DNA of 64,000 bases, taken from Rotaria sp. Silwood1. Its lineage: Eukaryota > Rotifera > Eurotatoria > Philodinida > Philodinidae. Made by a program: the position numbers and the translations under genes. The notes under the pieces were generated by a model that saw nothing but the letters and a program-made list of their open reading frames with translations, did no database searches and was not told where the DNA came from. Where the stretch lies: the NCBI GenBank assembly GCA_905250075.1, contig CAJNOP010000012.1:434001-498000 (forward strand). The letters run 5' to 3'. Position 1 is the first letter of the stretch. Every line of letters begins with the position of its first letter. Shown one piece after another: positions 1-11,703 of the stretch.

Positions 1-229
1 AAGTTCAAAACAGGATAATCAATTGATGATTGCAAAAAAAAAACCAATTTGTATGAATGAAAAGATCTAAATGACAGCACGTTCGATGTATCATCTAAAT
101 CCGAGAAAATGTTATCGAATGATTTTAATTGCACAACGGATTTGTGTAATAAAGAATAAGAAGAGCAAAAAAATAAAAATAAAAACATATACACATACAA
201 GGAGAAAGATCACTTAGTGATTTTAAAAA

Positions 230-976
230 ATGCATCCATATGCATCAATCTATTATTCATCATTTTCATCTTTTGTCAATCCATTGATGTCATCTGTAAG
301 TGCTAGTGTAACACCATTTTTTCATGGATCACCTGACCGATTTACAGGTATTGTGTTTGCGCTTTTTTGATTCCATTAGTTTTTTTGAATGAATCCAAAT
401 ACATAATAGAATTTCTTCTTGATTCTCGACATCCACGCAAACAACGTCGTTCTCGTACAGCTTTTACCAGTCAACAATTACAAACATTAGAAAGATGTTT
501 TGTTAAAACTCATTATCCTGATATTGTTATGAGAGAAAAACTTGCTCTCTTTACTAATTTACCTGAAGCTCGTGTACAAGTAAGATTATGTCAAATTGAA
601 CTATTTTAAAGATTGTTTTTTCCTATTTTAGGTATGGTTTAAAAATCGTCGAGCAAAATATCGAAAAAAACAAAAAATACTTATTGATCAATCGTCAAAA
701 AATCGTACTGCCGGTATGAATGATGATAATTTAAGTGACTGCTCAAATTCAAATGACAATACACATTTGATCATATCTAATCATACAAATGATTCAACAA
801 TATCCGATCTAGTACGTCATCAAGTATCATCAATAACACATACTTCTTCCTTTACATTAAATAATGAACAACATTTAAAAAGTGACCCATCAATATGTAA
901 TTTTATTGGACAAAACGAACAATCAAAATGGCATTCAACTAAACATAAATATTATATTGAAAATTTATTACAGTAA
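230..976 (+). CDS. Dmbx-like paired-class homeobox transcription factor
   Basis: DNA-binding transcription factor acting in the nucleus. The homeodomain starts at [19 protein letters not shown] (about 433-489) and continues through [11 protein letters not shown] and LPEARVQ, then after an intron (580-631, 52 nt, GTAAG...TTTTAG) with [15 protein letters not shown]. The spliced domain is closest, from memory of the family, to Dmbx (diencephalon/mesencephalon homeobox), including the KTHYPD and [17 protein letters not shown] stretches. The start is ATG at 230. The first intron is uncertain: donor 348 with acceptor 409 joins in frame (62 nt), while acceptor 379 would keep an [13 protein letters not shown] segment resembling the conserved stretch before the Dmbx homeodomain, but needs a very short intron or the donor at 306. 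The 3' exon runs 632-976 and its tail is Asn/Ser/Thr-rich without a recognised OAR motif. Family call is strong, exact 5' structure is not. Confidence 0.87.
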
Positions 977-1950
977 CTTAATATTAATGGCAATATTAAT
1001 TATTTACAATCGATAAATGTCTTTCATAAAAACGAAACTTGAGTTTAAATTGTCTAATACTAAAATATAAACATATATTGAGGAAATTATAAAGAAAAGT
1101 TTTGATGTATCATTTGACATTTTGTCCACTGTATTTAATCTCAATCTATTCAATGTTAGTTTATTCTGCGGATTTAGTTGTAAACAACAATGCATCATAA
1201 TCATCTTAATATTGACCAGTAAAAAATTAACAGTAAAAAAGAAAGCTTCGTTCTGTAGATCTCATATATATTTACGAAGAAAATAATGAATGTAAGTTTT
1301 CAGTCAAAGTTGTTGCGATTTCTTTTCTATTACCAAATAGAGTAACCGCGAGTGTGAATCACTCGTTTTAACACAGTTGTCATTCATAGTTATACAGGCA
1401 AAAAATAAAAGATTTGTATGGCGAACAACATTGTTTAGAATTTCAAGATCGAAGAGAAAAGTAAACAAAGAAAAGAGTGCAGAAATCAAGTACTAATATA
1501 AGCACAAGTAATAGTGAGGCAATCTTTAATGTATGACAATGTTTGTAATCATTGGCGGAGGAGCAGAGAATGGTTAGTTTCCTTCGATGAGAATTTTGAA
1601 AGAAGTATTTCTTTTTCTCGTACGACAAATAACATATTTTTGTATCAGGAAAAAACACTTGAGGGTGTGAATTGGTCCGAGAGTGGGTGTCATATATCAT
1701 AGCCCACGCCTACACTCACCCATAGCCTTCGGATCAATTTTGAGCCTTGTGCACACTATTGAGTATAGAAAGAAGAATCTAACAATTCTGAGCCTAGGAC
1801 AACTTTTGCTCTACTAGTCGAGGTCTATCTATCCTGAATGTTTTCAGAGTGACGATAGACTTCTCCAACTTTCTAAGATCTTACATCATACGTCGACCGT
1901 ACTTCGTTTTGAGGCGTTTTATAATATGAATATTATTCGATATTACAAGA
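977..1950. other. Intergenic, no gene seen
   Basis: AT-rich sequence downstream of the homeobox gene. The open frames here are short, lack family similarity and have no plausible splice partners. The start presumably holds the 3' UTR of the homeobox gene. Confidence 0.6.
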
Positions 1951-2366
1951 TTGAATAATGGAATTAAAAGAGTAACAAGATTATCAATCATTTTATTGAT
2001 TATATCTGATCAACAACTGTGACGCTTCATTCTAACTACGGTAAGAACATTATATCAGACATAAATAATACAAGAAAAAAGTCACAGAGAAGAAAATGAA
2101 TATACAAAAAAAACACATTTCCTTTTTGTTCTTTTCAAACATTCCAATGCAAGGGAAGAAACGAGTCATCTGCATTGAAATGTTTGAAAAGAACAAAAAG
2201 GAAATGTGGTTTTTTGTATATTCGTTTTCTTCTCTGTGACTTTTTTCTTGTATTATTTGTCTGATATAATGTTCTTGCTGTAGTTAGAATGAAACGTCAC
2301 ACTTGTCGATCAGATATAATCAATAAAATGATTGATAGTCTTGTTACTCTTTTAATTTCATTATCG
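1951..2366. repeat. Fold-back element A (long near-perfect inverted repeat)
   Basis: Two arms of about 200 nt (1951-2151 and 2171-2366) are near-perfect reverse complements around a loop of only about 19 nt. For example, the left arm segment cctttttgttcttttcaaac (2121-2140) is the exact reverse complement of the start of the right arm near 2181. The outer ends match as gaattaaaagagtaacaa against its complement. It has no coding capacity. The near-identity of the arms suggests a young insertion or ongoing arm homogenisation. It is probably a non-autonomous DNA element of MITE/fold-back type. No target site duplication could be fixed by eye. Confidence 0.85.
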
Positions 2367-3396
2367 AAAGATATGAATTAGCTTCCTGTTCTGATTTTAT
2401 GATTCTCGTTCGAAAATTCTCTGGTACTTGTTGAGGCGTATCCATGTAGATGCATTCTTTGGAAATGATGTGCAATTATCGTAGACAGGTGAGATGAGTT
2501 GACAGATTTTAACTCTTTGTTTCTCTTTTAAATAATCTCACCTCATCATCACCATGGTATCTTTGATCGTACCGTAGGAGTAAAACAGACGATTAACATC
2601 TGTACGTAGACCGGCCTCTATGCAGATAAATTTTCCTTGAGCGAGAGCATTTTAATTGGTGTTCACAAGCAAACGCATTTTGCTAACTTCTCAGACATAT
2701 TTGTTTCTTTTAGAACAGTAAATATTCTACCAAAATAAAACAAGTTGGAAAGTAGCAACCGGAACATACTCCACTAGAAAAAATAATAGCGACGAGAAAT
2801 TAGATTTAATGGGCTTGTTATTAGATGAACTTAACTTGTAACGCACTATTAATCGCTCTGGAACTGGTCTTAAACCATTTTGGATAGCTCTTCCGTCCCT
2901 GTTCATCTAACTTTTTTCAGAACGACCTTGTCGGTAAGTTTCTCGAATACTGTAGTGTTCACACCTACGAAGTTCGAACGAAAACACTTTCTGGTGGATA
3001 CAGTATTTTATCAATCGAATTCATACAGTAAAACTTGTCTATGTGGCCACCTGGCAGACCAAACGATAGATTTTTGTTTGAAATGAGCCTCTCTAACAAG
3101 GACACTCCCCACTTCTAAGCAGTTGACACTATTTTTAGGTCGTGCTACATAGTCAAACATCTCTTACATGGGCACATATAGTCGATATTTGAATCAATCC
3201 ACTGTTCTGTTCATTCTCATCACTCTCTGTTGTCTGAAAATGGGACGGAGAAAAGTTTCGCCCGACATAATCAAAAAAAAATAACTTGTCTATATGTTTC
3301 TAATTGTTCAGTTAATGATTAAAAAAGTATAAATAGTCGTATTATTTGACATTGTTGTCTAAAGAGAAAAAATAAGAAAGGCTCCGAGAGTTACTG
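2367..3396. other. Spacer between fold-back elements, no gene seen
   Basis: No convincing coding frame, RNA gene or splice-joined exon set was found. The 68-codon open frame at 2880-3086 has no recognisable motif and looks like chance. Confidence 0.5.
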
Positions 3397-4018
3397 GTCC
3401 AAGCAGGTATGTATCAGTGTCAGTGTGTCTACTGAAATACTGACACTGATCACACTGAAAACACCGACACATATTACTCTGAAAATGCTGACATACTGAC
3501 TCCACTGAACTTGACTCAAAAGAGACAAATCGGTACTTCGAGTACTTAAATCTACTTCAAGGTATTCGATAGTTACCGAAACGTTAGAAATAGACGAAAT
3601 ACTTCGAAAAGCAAGATGTCGAAATATGAAAACGTCGAAAAAGAAAAGTTCCAGACCAAAAGCACTAATTTCTGCTATATTGTTAGCATCCCTCTAACCT
3701 GTTGACACTCTAAATCTCACCAACACTCTCATGTTCCTATTTCGACATCTTGCTTTTCGAAGTATTCCGTCTATTTCTCACGTTTCGGTAACTATCGAGT
3801 ACCTTGAAGTAGATTTAAGTACTCGAAGTACCGATTTGTCTATTTTGAGTCAAGTTCAGTGAAGTCAGTATGTCAGCATTTTCAGAGTAATCAGTGTTGA
3901 TGTGTCGGTGTCGCCATTGGCACCGGTATAAGTGTTTCGGTGTGCTCGGCAAGATCATTGTCGGTGTTTCAGTGCTGCCCATTTTCAGTATACTGACACT
4001 GATACATCCTTAAGTCCA
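3397..4018. repeat. Fold-back element B with cactga-rich ends
   Basis: Left arm about 3397-3630 and right arm about 3732-4018 are imperfect reverse complements: gaaaagcaagatgtcgaaat on the left matches atttcgacatcttgcttttc on the right. Both ends carry repeated tgtcagtgt/cactgaca motifs. The right arm has an additional block near 3908-3975 of the same motif type, ending with tactgacactgatacatcc, so the arms differ in length by insertion or repeat expansion. It is non-coding. Likely a mobile fold-back element; the repeated subterminal motif could be a transposase-binding array (inference). Confidence 0.82.
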
Positions 4019-4509
4019 ATTATATTCCATAAAATAAAATAAAACTATAGACTTTTCAATCCTAGTAGCTAAATGCCGTGGAAGATTGAGAAGACACCCA
4101 TATGAGTGCCGTACATAGTAGAATTCCAAATAAGCGTACTTCTTACAAGCGTGGTCAGCTCAAGACAGACTCTAGGCTCGTTAGCCTGTTGTGCCTGCCA
4201 AGTGTTTTTCTCTGTCTGAACTGTCTATCATTTTTTCCAGACTACTTGTCAGAAGCGGTGTCCTTTTTTACATACGGATATTATTATGCTATTTTAAAAC
4301 AAATAGAAGACTGTCTTCATAAAAAGCTAAAAGAAAGATTTAGATCTCAATGAGATGATAAGACTAATCATTTATCAGTTTAGTGCACTGTATATCTGTA
4401 GACAAAAAATAAGTAGGAAACATTAACCTTTAGAAAACAACTAATTTTGATTATAAACGTTTTCAATATATTTGACGAAATACTTGAAGAGAACATATTA
4501 GCTTGTCCA

Positions 4510-5262
4510 GCTAACAGTCTCTCAATTTTGATCTTTTTCATGAAAGCCTTGCAAGAAAACCAGAAACTAATTTTAGATTTTAAGTTCATGAACAAGTAGA
4601 TTAGATATTTCTATACAAAATAAAAGGTGTGTCGACTTCTAAAGTTAAATCGTTATGAAGGTAGATCTATTTGACGAAGGGTTCCAAAAAATCGATTCTG
4701 ACGCTATGTGAAAAGTTATTGTAAAAGCCTAAAGACGATAGAGCAAATATCTGAAAAGTATAACAATTTCTAGAGTTTTTGTGCTCTACAGTATGTAATA
4801 GTTTTCAAAGTTCGAAAACATCTCAATTAACTTTTATTAGGTAAAGAAAACTACCAAAAACAGTAACGCACTCACTAAAAACGACGAAAAATGTGATTGA
4901 GTTATCGTTTTTTGTAATTTTCTTCAGCTAATAAAAATTAATTGAAATGGCTTCAAACTTTGAAAACTATTACATACTGTAGAGCACAAAATCTCTAGAA
5001 ATTGTTATACTTTTCAGATATTTGCTCTATCGTCTTCAGGCTTTTAAAATAACTTTTCACATAGCGCCAAAATCGATTTTTGGAGCCCTTCATAAAACAG
5101 CTCTACCTTCATAACGATTCAACTTCCGAAGTCGACACACTTACCATTTTGTAGAGAAATGTTTGATCTACTTTGTCATGTACTTAAAATCTAGAATTAG
5201 TTTGTAGTTTAACTGCCAGGCTTTCATGATAAAGAAGCAAATCGGGAGATCGTTAGCCGCAT
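4510..5262. repeat. Fold-back element C (about 370 nt arms, 17 nt loop)
   Basis: Arms at about 4510-4875 and 4893-5262 are reverse complements with scattered mismatches. Matching blocks include tcatgaaagcc (outer), taagttcatgaacaagtaga-like, gtgtcgacttc, tctgaaaagtataacaattt and tacagtatgtaatagttttc. It is essentially one giant hairpin with no real spacer, distinct in sequence from elements A and B. It is non-coding; the short ORFs inside are mirrored artefacts of the arms. Confidence 0.85.
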
Positions 5263-8186
5263 ATGCTGAGCAGTCAAACGACGGGCTAAGGAAGAATCAT
5301 CTCAGCTGGCTAAGCAAAATAGAGCAGCGCTTTCTCTAGCTCTCTCTTCCACTAGATCTGACGATAAGATGTGTACGCTGTGTGGAAAGATTTGTAAAAA
5401 TCGACGTGGTTTTAACGTATATCGGCGATTTTGGTTTAAATAAAACGGTTACAGATACACACGGTGATTTCATACGAAAAGTAAAAATAATTGAACTAAT
5501 ATAAAAAAATAATACAAATGAATATATTTGTCCTAACGAAAACTGTGGCAGGTTGTTGAAAACACAAGGTGCCACAGCACATGTGAAAGCATATGCTAAA
5601 TTGTGGCTGAAGAACAAGACGTTGGAAAATAGTGACTAAAGTCTGCACACGATTAGCTGTAAGGTATGAAGACTGTTACTGAAACTAGATTCGCTTGTGG
5701 TTTAGAGATAACATTCCGATGGATAATACAGTAAATCATTTACAGATGGTAACTGTCTGACAAACATGATTCAATCGTGAACAGTTTATGTGTATATGTA
5801 TGTACAGTCCTAAATGTTTGTTGATGCAATTATTGTGTTTTGTCTTGTCCGATTTTTTTTCTTACTTTTTCGTGTTTTGTATTTTTGTTTGTGTTTCATC
5901 TTTTTGTGTTTCCTTCTTTGCTTTTTACTTTCGTGTTTTAGTGTGTGTGCAGTTTTGTATTTCATTTACAATAACTCTGTTTTTTTCTTCACCTACACCG
6001 GGTTACCGGTACTGTCATTTCTTCTTCGTCTTCTTCTTCATGTACCCTAAATGAACTTCTTGGTCTCATATACGTTTGATGTTATATGAATAAAATCTAA
6101 TCTTGAAAGGCATTTTTATCGTTTGTACTTTTGAAAAGGCTTTGCTGTGTTTAAAAATCTTATCTATCACAAACTCTGTTTGAGATTAGAATACTTTCAT
6201 ATAATGTAAAAGATTTACAAGATGAAGTTTAAGTCCGAAGCAGCAAATTTAGATACGGCTACTAATCAATGGTGAAGATTCTGCTAGTAACTAGTGCTCT
6301 GATTGTTAAGTACTTCGTTCAGCTTTATCTTTTTTTTTCTGTTGCAATAACAATCATGCTTTGTATCTTTAATCATCATTTATACTTGATTTAACAGTCT
6401 CAATAAATACTCTATATGAAACTATGACAAAGCTATGTGAATTTATCAAGATAATTGCTCTCCAAACTATTCAAATGGAATGCTGCAAAATTTGAATCTC
6501 ATTCATCTTTTTAATCTCATCAAGGGTCATATCACTGTATCGGATACTTATGCAAAGGAGATCTTATGTTTCGTTTTATCTGAGGGTAAACAGCTAAATG
6601 AAATCTTCATATCGTGGCATATAAATAATGAAATGTTCCACTTGCTTCTCTAACGAAGAAGACTATTCTAGCACTATTATTTGTTTTTTGAAAAAGTGTA
6701 AAGATAAAAGGATAACTGTCGTTTTCATATTCATTTTGTTCTCAAATAAGTATGTACGTAGTTTTATATCTAAATAAAACACAATACAACAATACTGAAC
6801 AGAATAAAGGCTCATGAGTATTCCACATAAAACACTAGAATACACAAGAACTTTATAGGAGTACTCACGAAACATTCTGTACTACATCGGCAAGTGATCA
6901 ATTGTTATACTCAGATACATAGATGATAACACAAATACTGTCAATCCGTGAGTATTCATTTAATGAGTATATTTACTAGAACAGGAACCTTTTTTGACAA
7001 GTTTTACAATTTGATAAACGATTAGTTCTGTTTGGGAATGTGTTTGTCCTCTAGTTTCATCATATTTTGTATATTCGTTATTAAAATTTTTGATTGAATA
7101 TGACAACAGAATGATCAGAAAAAAAATGACATTAAATAACTATAACAGTGTTTCAACTACGTTAATAATTTTCGACATTATTCATAGTCATACTTTGACA
7201 AAAAATATTTAATGATGATTTTCATGCGAAAAAGTAATTAGACGATGACCTTTTCATCGATTTACATGTTCAAGTAGATTGTCATGTCGAATAAGTGCAT
7301 CCGTTCATTTTTTTTTCGTTCACTGCATACCATCAGGTATGAACTTTATTGGAATTTTCGTTGTCGTCCTCCTCCTCCTTCCGAACATCATTACCATTAT
7401 CAAACAATAACTGGTTAATACAACTCCATATATCAATTCTAAATTACTCATTTTTTTCGTCAAGTATTCATTTACCTTCCTTCAAAATGTTAAGAATGGG
7501 AGAATAATCAATCTCTCTTTTCCTTTCAATAGAAAAAACACATGATAGTATACAACTTAAGCGAAAAGAATAGAGAAATATGCTGGTATATACAATACAC
7601 ACACATAAATATAATAATGATGATGATTAGCACCTGAATGTATACAAGTTTCATGCTGTTCAAATATATATGAATTAGAGCGAAACGGTGGGAAAATAGC
7701 GATCTATTGTATAAATCAAGCGAAATGGTTATTATTCTTTCTTTGTAGTAAAGTGTCATAAACATTATCACTGAACTCATTGAATAGAATATTTGTTCCG
7801 CTCTCATACAAATTCTTTATTTAATAAAGAAAAAAAAAAAAATCTTTTTTTATTGAACTCAATCGGTAATCATTTCCTTTTTCTTTTTTTGTTTCCCGTT
7901 TGATGATTATGTATCAACAGATTGTTTCATTTTTATTATCATAAGAAAAGAAATCTAAAACAAGATACAATTCACATAAGGTGACAATCATCACCTTCAT
8001 TTACATGAACAATCAGATATAGTTTTCTTATGTAACTATGTCGGATTCTTCAAAGTAACTTTCTTTCCACCATAATCAAATAATACATCAAAAAAAAAAG
8101 AGGACTATGTATCCTTCCATAACAAATGTATTCGAAAAAGAGAAATCTATATACATAAACACATGAAACTGTATTCGAATAATTTT
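5263..8186. other. Intergenic; pyrimidine-biased tract, no gene seen
   Basis: A strongly T-rich, C-poor tract occupies about 5840-6050 (ttttt, tgtgttt and ttctt runs) and gives two overlapping hydrophobic ORFs that are a composition effect. Elsewhere only AT-rich sequence is seen. The 3' UTR of the HLH gene, read on the minus strand, should lie just left of 8187. Confidence 0.5.
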
Positions 8187-8474
8187 TTAGTTACTATTTC
8201 CAATATCTTGTAACGGAACTGATGTTGATAATGATGAAGAATCTGTAGATAATGTTGATAAATCAAATAATGATGATTGAGAAGTTGAATTAGATATATC
8301 CATTTGAAATCGATCAATTAATTGATCTTCTAATTGTCGAATATAACGTATTGTTTCTAGAACAATTTCCATTGGTGTTGATGTTGGCTTTTGTTTTAAT
8401 GTTGGTAAAATGGATTTTAATTTTTTCAATTCCATTTTTGTCATATTTAGTTTTTTTGATGAAGTTCGTGTCAT
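8187..8474 (-). CDS. Id/extramacrochaetae-like helix-loop-helix protein
   Basis: A single-exon 95-residue protein. Residues about 14-52 form a helix-loop-helix: helix 1 MELKKLKSILPTL, loop KQKPTSTP, helix 2 MEIVLETIRYIRQLEDQLI. The LVPTL-like end of helix 1 and the helix 2 pattern ending YIRxLExQL fit the Id (inhibitor of DNA binding) / extramacrochaetae group. The region before helix 1 (MTRTSSKKLNMTK) lacks the ERxR signature of a DNA-contacting basic region. The inferred role is therefore a dominant-negative partner that dimerises with bHLH proteins and keeps them off DNA. The C-terminal 40 residues are Ser/Thr/Asp-rich. The size is near the lower end for Id proteins (about 120-160). A reduced Hes or Myc-type HLH is the alternative. 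Confidence 0.72.
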   Translation of the reverse strand: MTRTSSKKLNMTKMELKKLKSILPTLKQKPTSTPMEIVLETIRYIRQLEDQLIDRFQMDISNSTSQSSLFDLSTLSTDSSSLSTSVPLQDIGNSN

Positions 8475-9970
8475 TTATGTTAAGATAATCGATGAAGAAG
8501 ACAAATCGAGACAAGAATATGCGTATCAATGAATGTTGATGATGAAGATTTTATATGTTTGAATAGAAATGAACGAACGAACGATAAAAAAAAAATAAAA
8601 GTGAGGAGACACATTGATATTGATTGGTTACTTTCATTTTTTCTTTTTCTTCACGTATCGTACAATCATCATCTACCTGAATAACGATATAGGCATACAT
8701 AGCAAATATACTACCATAATAATCGTTTTCATCACGTTTATAACACGTTGTTAGACTTACAATTGAAAAGATTTTTTTTGTTTATCGCGTGATGCTCATC
8801 TTTACTTATCGAATAAACAAATAAATGGATGTATACATATTAATGTTTGTGTCCTAGATGAAGTTCAACTTTGACATGAACATTCACTACAAGTATTTGC
8901 ATAGTATATATATATATATTTATTTGAAAATATTTGCAGTTTGGTTTCATTATACGTCTGAATTAATTTTCAAGAGATTTCGTCTTTTCTTTCGCTTTCT
9001 TCTTTAATATCTCAATAAAATGAACTAGAATTTGTATTGAGATCGAGTCGGTATGATTTAAGGAATTATTTTTTACCTCTATATACAGACACATCTGCTC
9101 AAATCGAACAATAAAAAGGCGGAGTAAAATTTTAATTTAACACTATGTGATATATTCTCATTTTTCATCAGTTGTTTGATGTTGTTTATTCAACTAATTA
9201 TGAAGTAGAACAAGAACACATAAAGGTGTATGTGATTAGTAGAACATGGGAAAAAAAAGATTTACTATTATGATGAGTACAAAGGAAAGAGAAAGAGAAG
9301 AAAAAAAGAAACCGACCGGTGAAGGTCAAGAATATAGAGAAATCAATTACTTTGTGTGCTCTTATTTGATAAGCACAGGAAACGCTTTTAAGTGAAAGGA
9401 TGCCCGCCGTCATCAGGTTCAGTTCACTCGACTGGAAATGAACATGAAGCCTAAGTTCGTTTCCGATCGAAGATAACTATTAAAAAGAAGTAGAGGAAGT
9501 TGAACTTGATCGGTATGATAAAAAAAGAAAAATCACTTAATATTATTGTCATTTTTTTCGACTCTCTAGTTTCTTCCTTTCATCATAGACATGTTTTTTT
9601 CTTCAAAAATCAAAAGAGAATAATTAGTAATATTGAATTGAGTAGACTACAATTCTTATTAACAATTATTAACATGCATTTTGATTCTATCATTTTAAGG
9701 ATTAGCAAGATTGTAAATCTCTTGGCTATTTAATACGCGTAAATAAAGTTGAAAATTATTGATTATGTCGAGAAAAGCACCGAGAACAACACACAATTAA
9801 CCAATGAAGCATGCATATATATAGACAATCTTGTTGATTGTGTGTTATCATGTGTAACGAAAAGTTATCCATAAGTGTTGATATAAAATGACATCACATT
9901 CGTAATAGCTGGAGAAGTTGTACTAAAAAAATTCATTAACAAATAAACCTATACTATTCAGAAGAGTAAG
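8475..9970. other. Intergenic upstream of the HLH gene
   Basis: No gene seen. It contains a short TA run near 8908-8922 and should include the promoter of the divergent-reading HLH gene. No specific motif could be supported. Confidence 0.5.
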
Positions 9971-11703
9971 ATGACGGAAGTACAAAATTCGAATGATTTT
10001 TGTTTCTCATTCATTTATATATGGTTTGATAGGATTTGACGAACTCATCACGTATATACAGTTTTTATTTCGATTTGCTCATCCTCTGAATGAAATAAAT
10101 ATTAAAAACTCCAATGACTGAAAACATAGCAATGGTAATTGTACACTTGGTATTTTTTTAAACAGAAATTGCCAAAATTTGATTACATTAACTTTTCAAT
10201 CTTTATAAAAACATTTTATTCTGATTCAACATAAAAGTCTGAGTAGAAAAATGTTGTTTAATTAGGTTTAGAACTAATAATTTTAAAAAGATCGTATAGA
10301 ATATCGATAGCTTTGACATGCCTCATAACAGATATTTGTGCATATTCTTGTCAATCTATCTAGTTTTTTTTTGTTACAAGAGATAAAAGTTTCTGATCTG
10401 ATGAGAGTTGCCAGGTCGTGAGCTCCAAAAGCACTATCTAGTTTCTTTTTTCTAAACTTTCTTTTATTATTGAGAGATATGAATTTATTTTCATGCTTGG
10501 CGATAAGATTAGGTGAAAAGATGAAAAATATGTTCGTTTTCATCACCTTTATGATCATGGTTCAGTCAAAAATCAAAATAGATACCTTATTTGTAATTAC
10601 CATCAAACACTGCATCGAATTATATACGTTTTAAAAATCTTTTATTCCGTGAAAAACTCACCGTTGAAAAGCCAGGGATAAATTTTAGAAAAATAGACTT
10701 GAGAGGACCAAAGGTATATTTTTCATCGAAAACAGTTTTAACTGGAACATATATGATTTGGTGCAGTGTTTGACAGTAATTGTGAACATACTATCTTTTT
10801 TAATTTGGAACCATTAATTATGAACGTCCATGAAAAACACTGATTACGATTTTTGTCTCGTTTTTTAAGCATTTTTCACGAAATTTTCCAGTTAAAATGA
10901 CTTTGAGTAGCATTTTGAAAATAAAAATTCTATGGCCCATCATCTACGAATAAATCATGTGTTTAAGTCACTTGATACAAAAAGTACACTATTAGAACAT
11001 ACTGACTCTTTCTAAAAAAAACTTTAGAAATTGCACGTGCAGGAGAAGGAAAGGTTCAAAAATTGAGATTTTTACCTGGATGTCCTCTATGGATGGCCTC
11101 TTTTTCACTGAATTATGATGATAAAAGTTGCTAAAGACGAACATATTTTTCATCTTTTCACTTAATCTTATTGCCAAGCATGAAAATAAATTTATTTTTC
11201 TCAATAATAAAAGAGAGTTTAGAGAAACAGTTAAATAAGTGCTTTTGAAGCTCATGACTTAGCAACTTTCATCAGATCAGAAACTTGCTTCTGTTTCTTA
11301 TAACAAAAAAACTAGATAGATTGACAAGAATATGCACAAATATCTGTTATGAGGCATGTCAAAGCTATCGATATTCCATACGATCTTTTTAAACTTTTTA
11401 GTTCTAAATCTAATTAAACAACATTTTTCTACTCAGACTTTTATGTTGAATCAGAATAAAATGTTTTTATAAAGATTGAAAAATTAACGTAATCAAAATT
11501 TGGCAATTTCTGTTTAAAAAAAACCAAGTGTACAATTACCATTGCTATGTTCTCAGTCATTGGAGTTTTTAATATTTGTTTCACTCAGAGGATGAACAAA
11601 TCGAAATAAAAACTATAGATACGTGATGAGTTCGTCAAATCCTACCAAACCATATATAAATGAATGAGAAACAAAAATCACTCGAAATTTGCGCTTCTGA
11701 CAT
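9971..11703. repeat. Fold-back element D (1.7 kb, about 600 nt arms)
   Basis: Left arm about 9971-10575 and right arm about 11095-11703 are inverted copies, separated by about 520 nt of unique spacer. Matches run the whole length, for example gatttttgtttctcattcat, gcatattcttgtcaatctat and agatgaaaaatatgttcgt on the left against their complements on the right. ORFs at 10283-10558 and 10992-11255 are mirror images within the arms, not genes. A diverged relative lies at 59097-60652 in an intron of the ABC transporter gene: both share the outer end (ggatttgacgaactcatcac versus ggacttgacaagctgatcac). This repeated occurrence supports a mobile family. Confidence 0.87.

Noticed and set aside
5788-6054. 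Overlapping hydrophobic Phe/Cys/Val-rich ORFs on the plus strand
   Set aside because: They arise from a T-rich tract; both frames are open for the same composition reason.
10283-11255. Two ORFs of about 90 codons on the minus strand in fold-back element D
   Set aside because: They lie in mirrored arms and reflect the inverted repeat; no domain or codon preference supports a protein.
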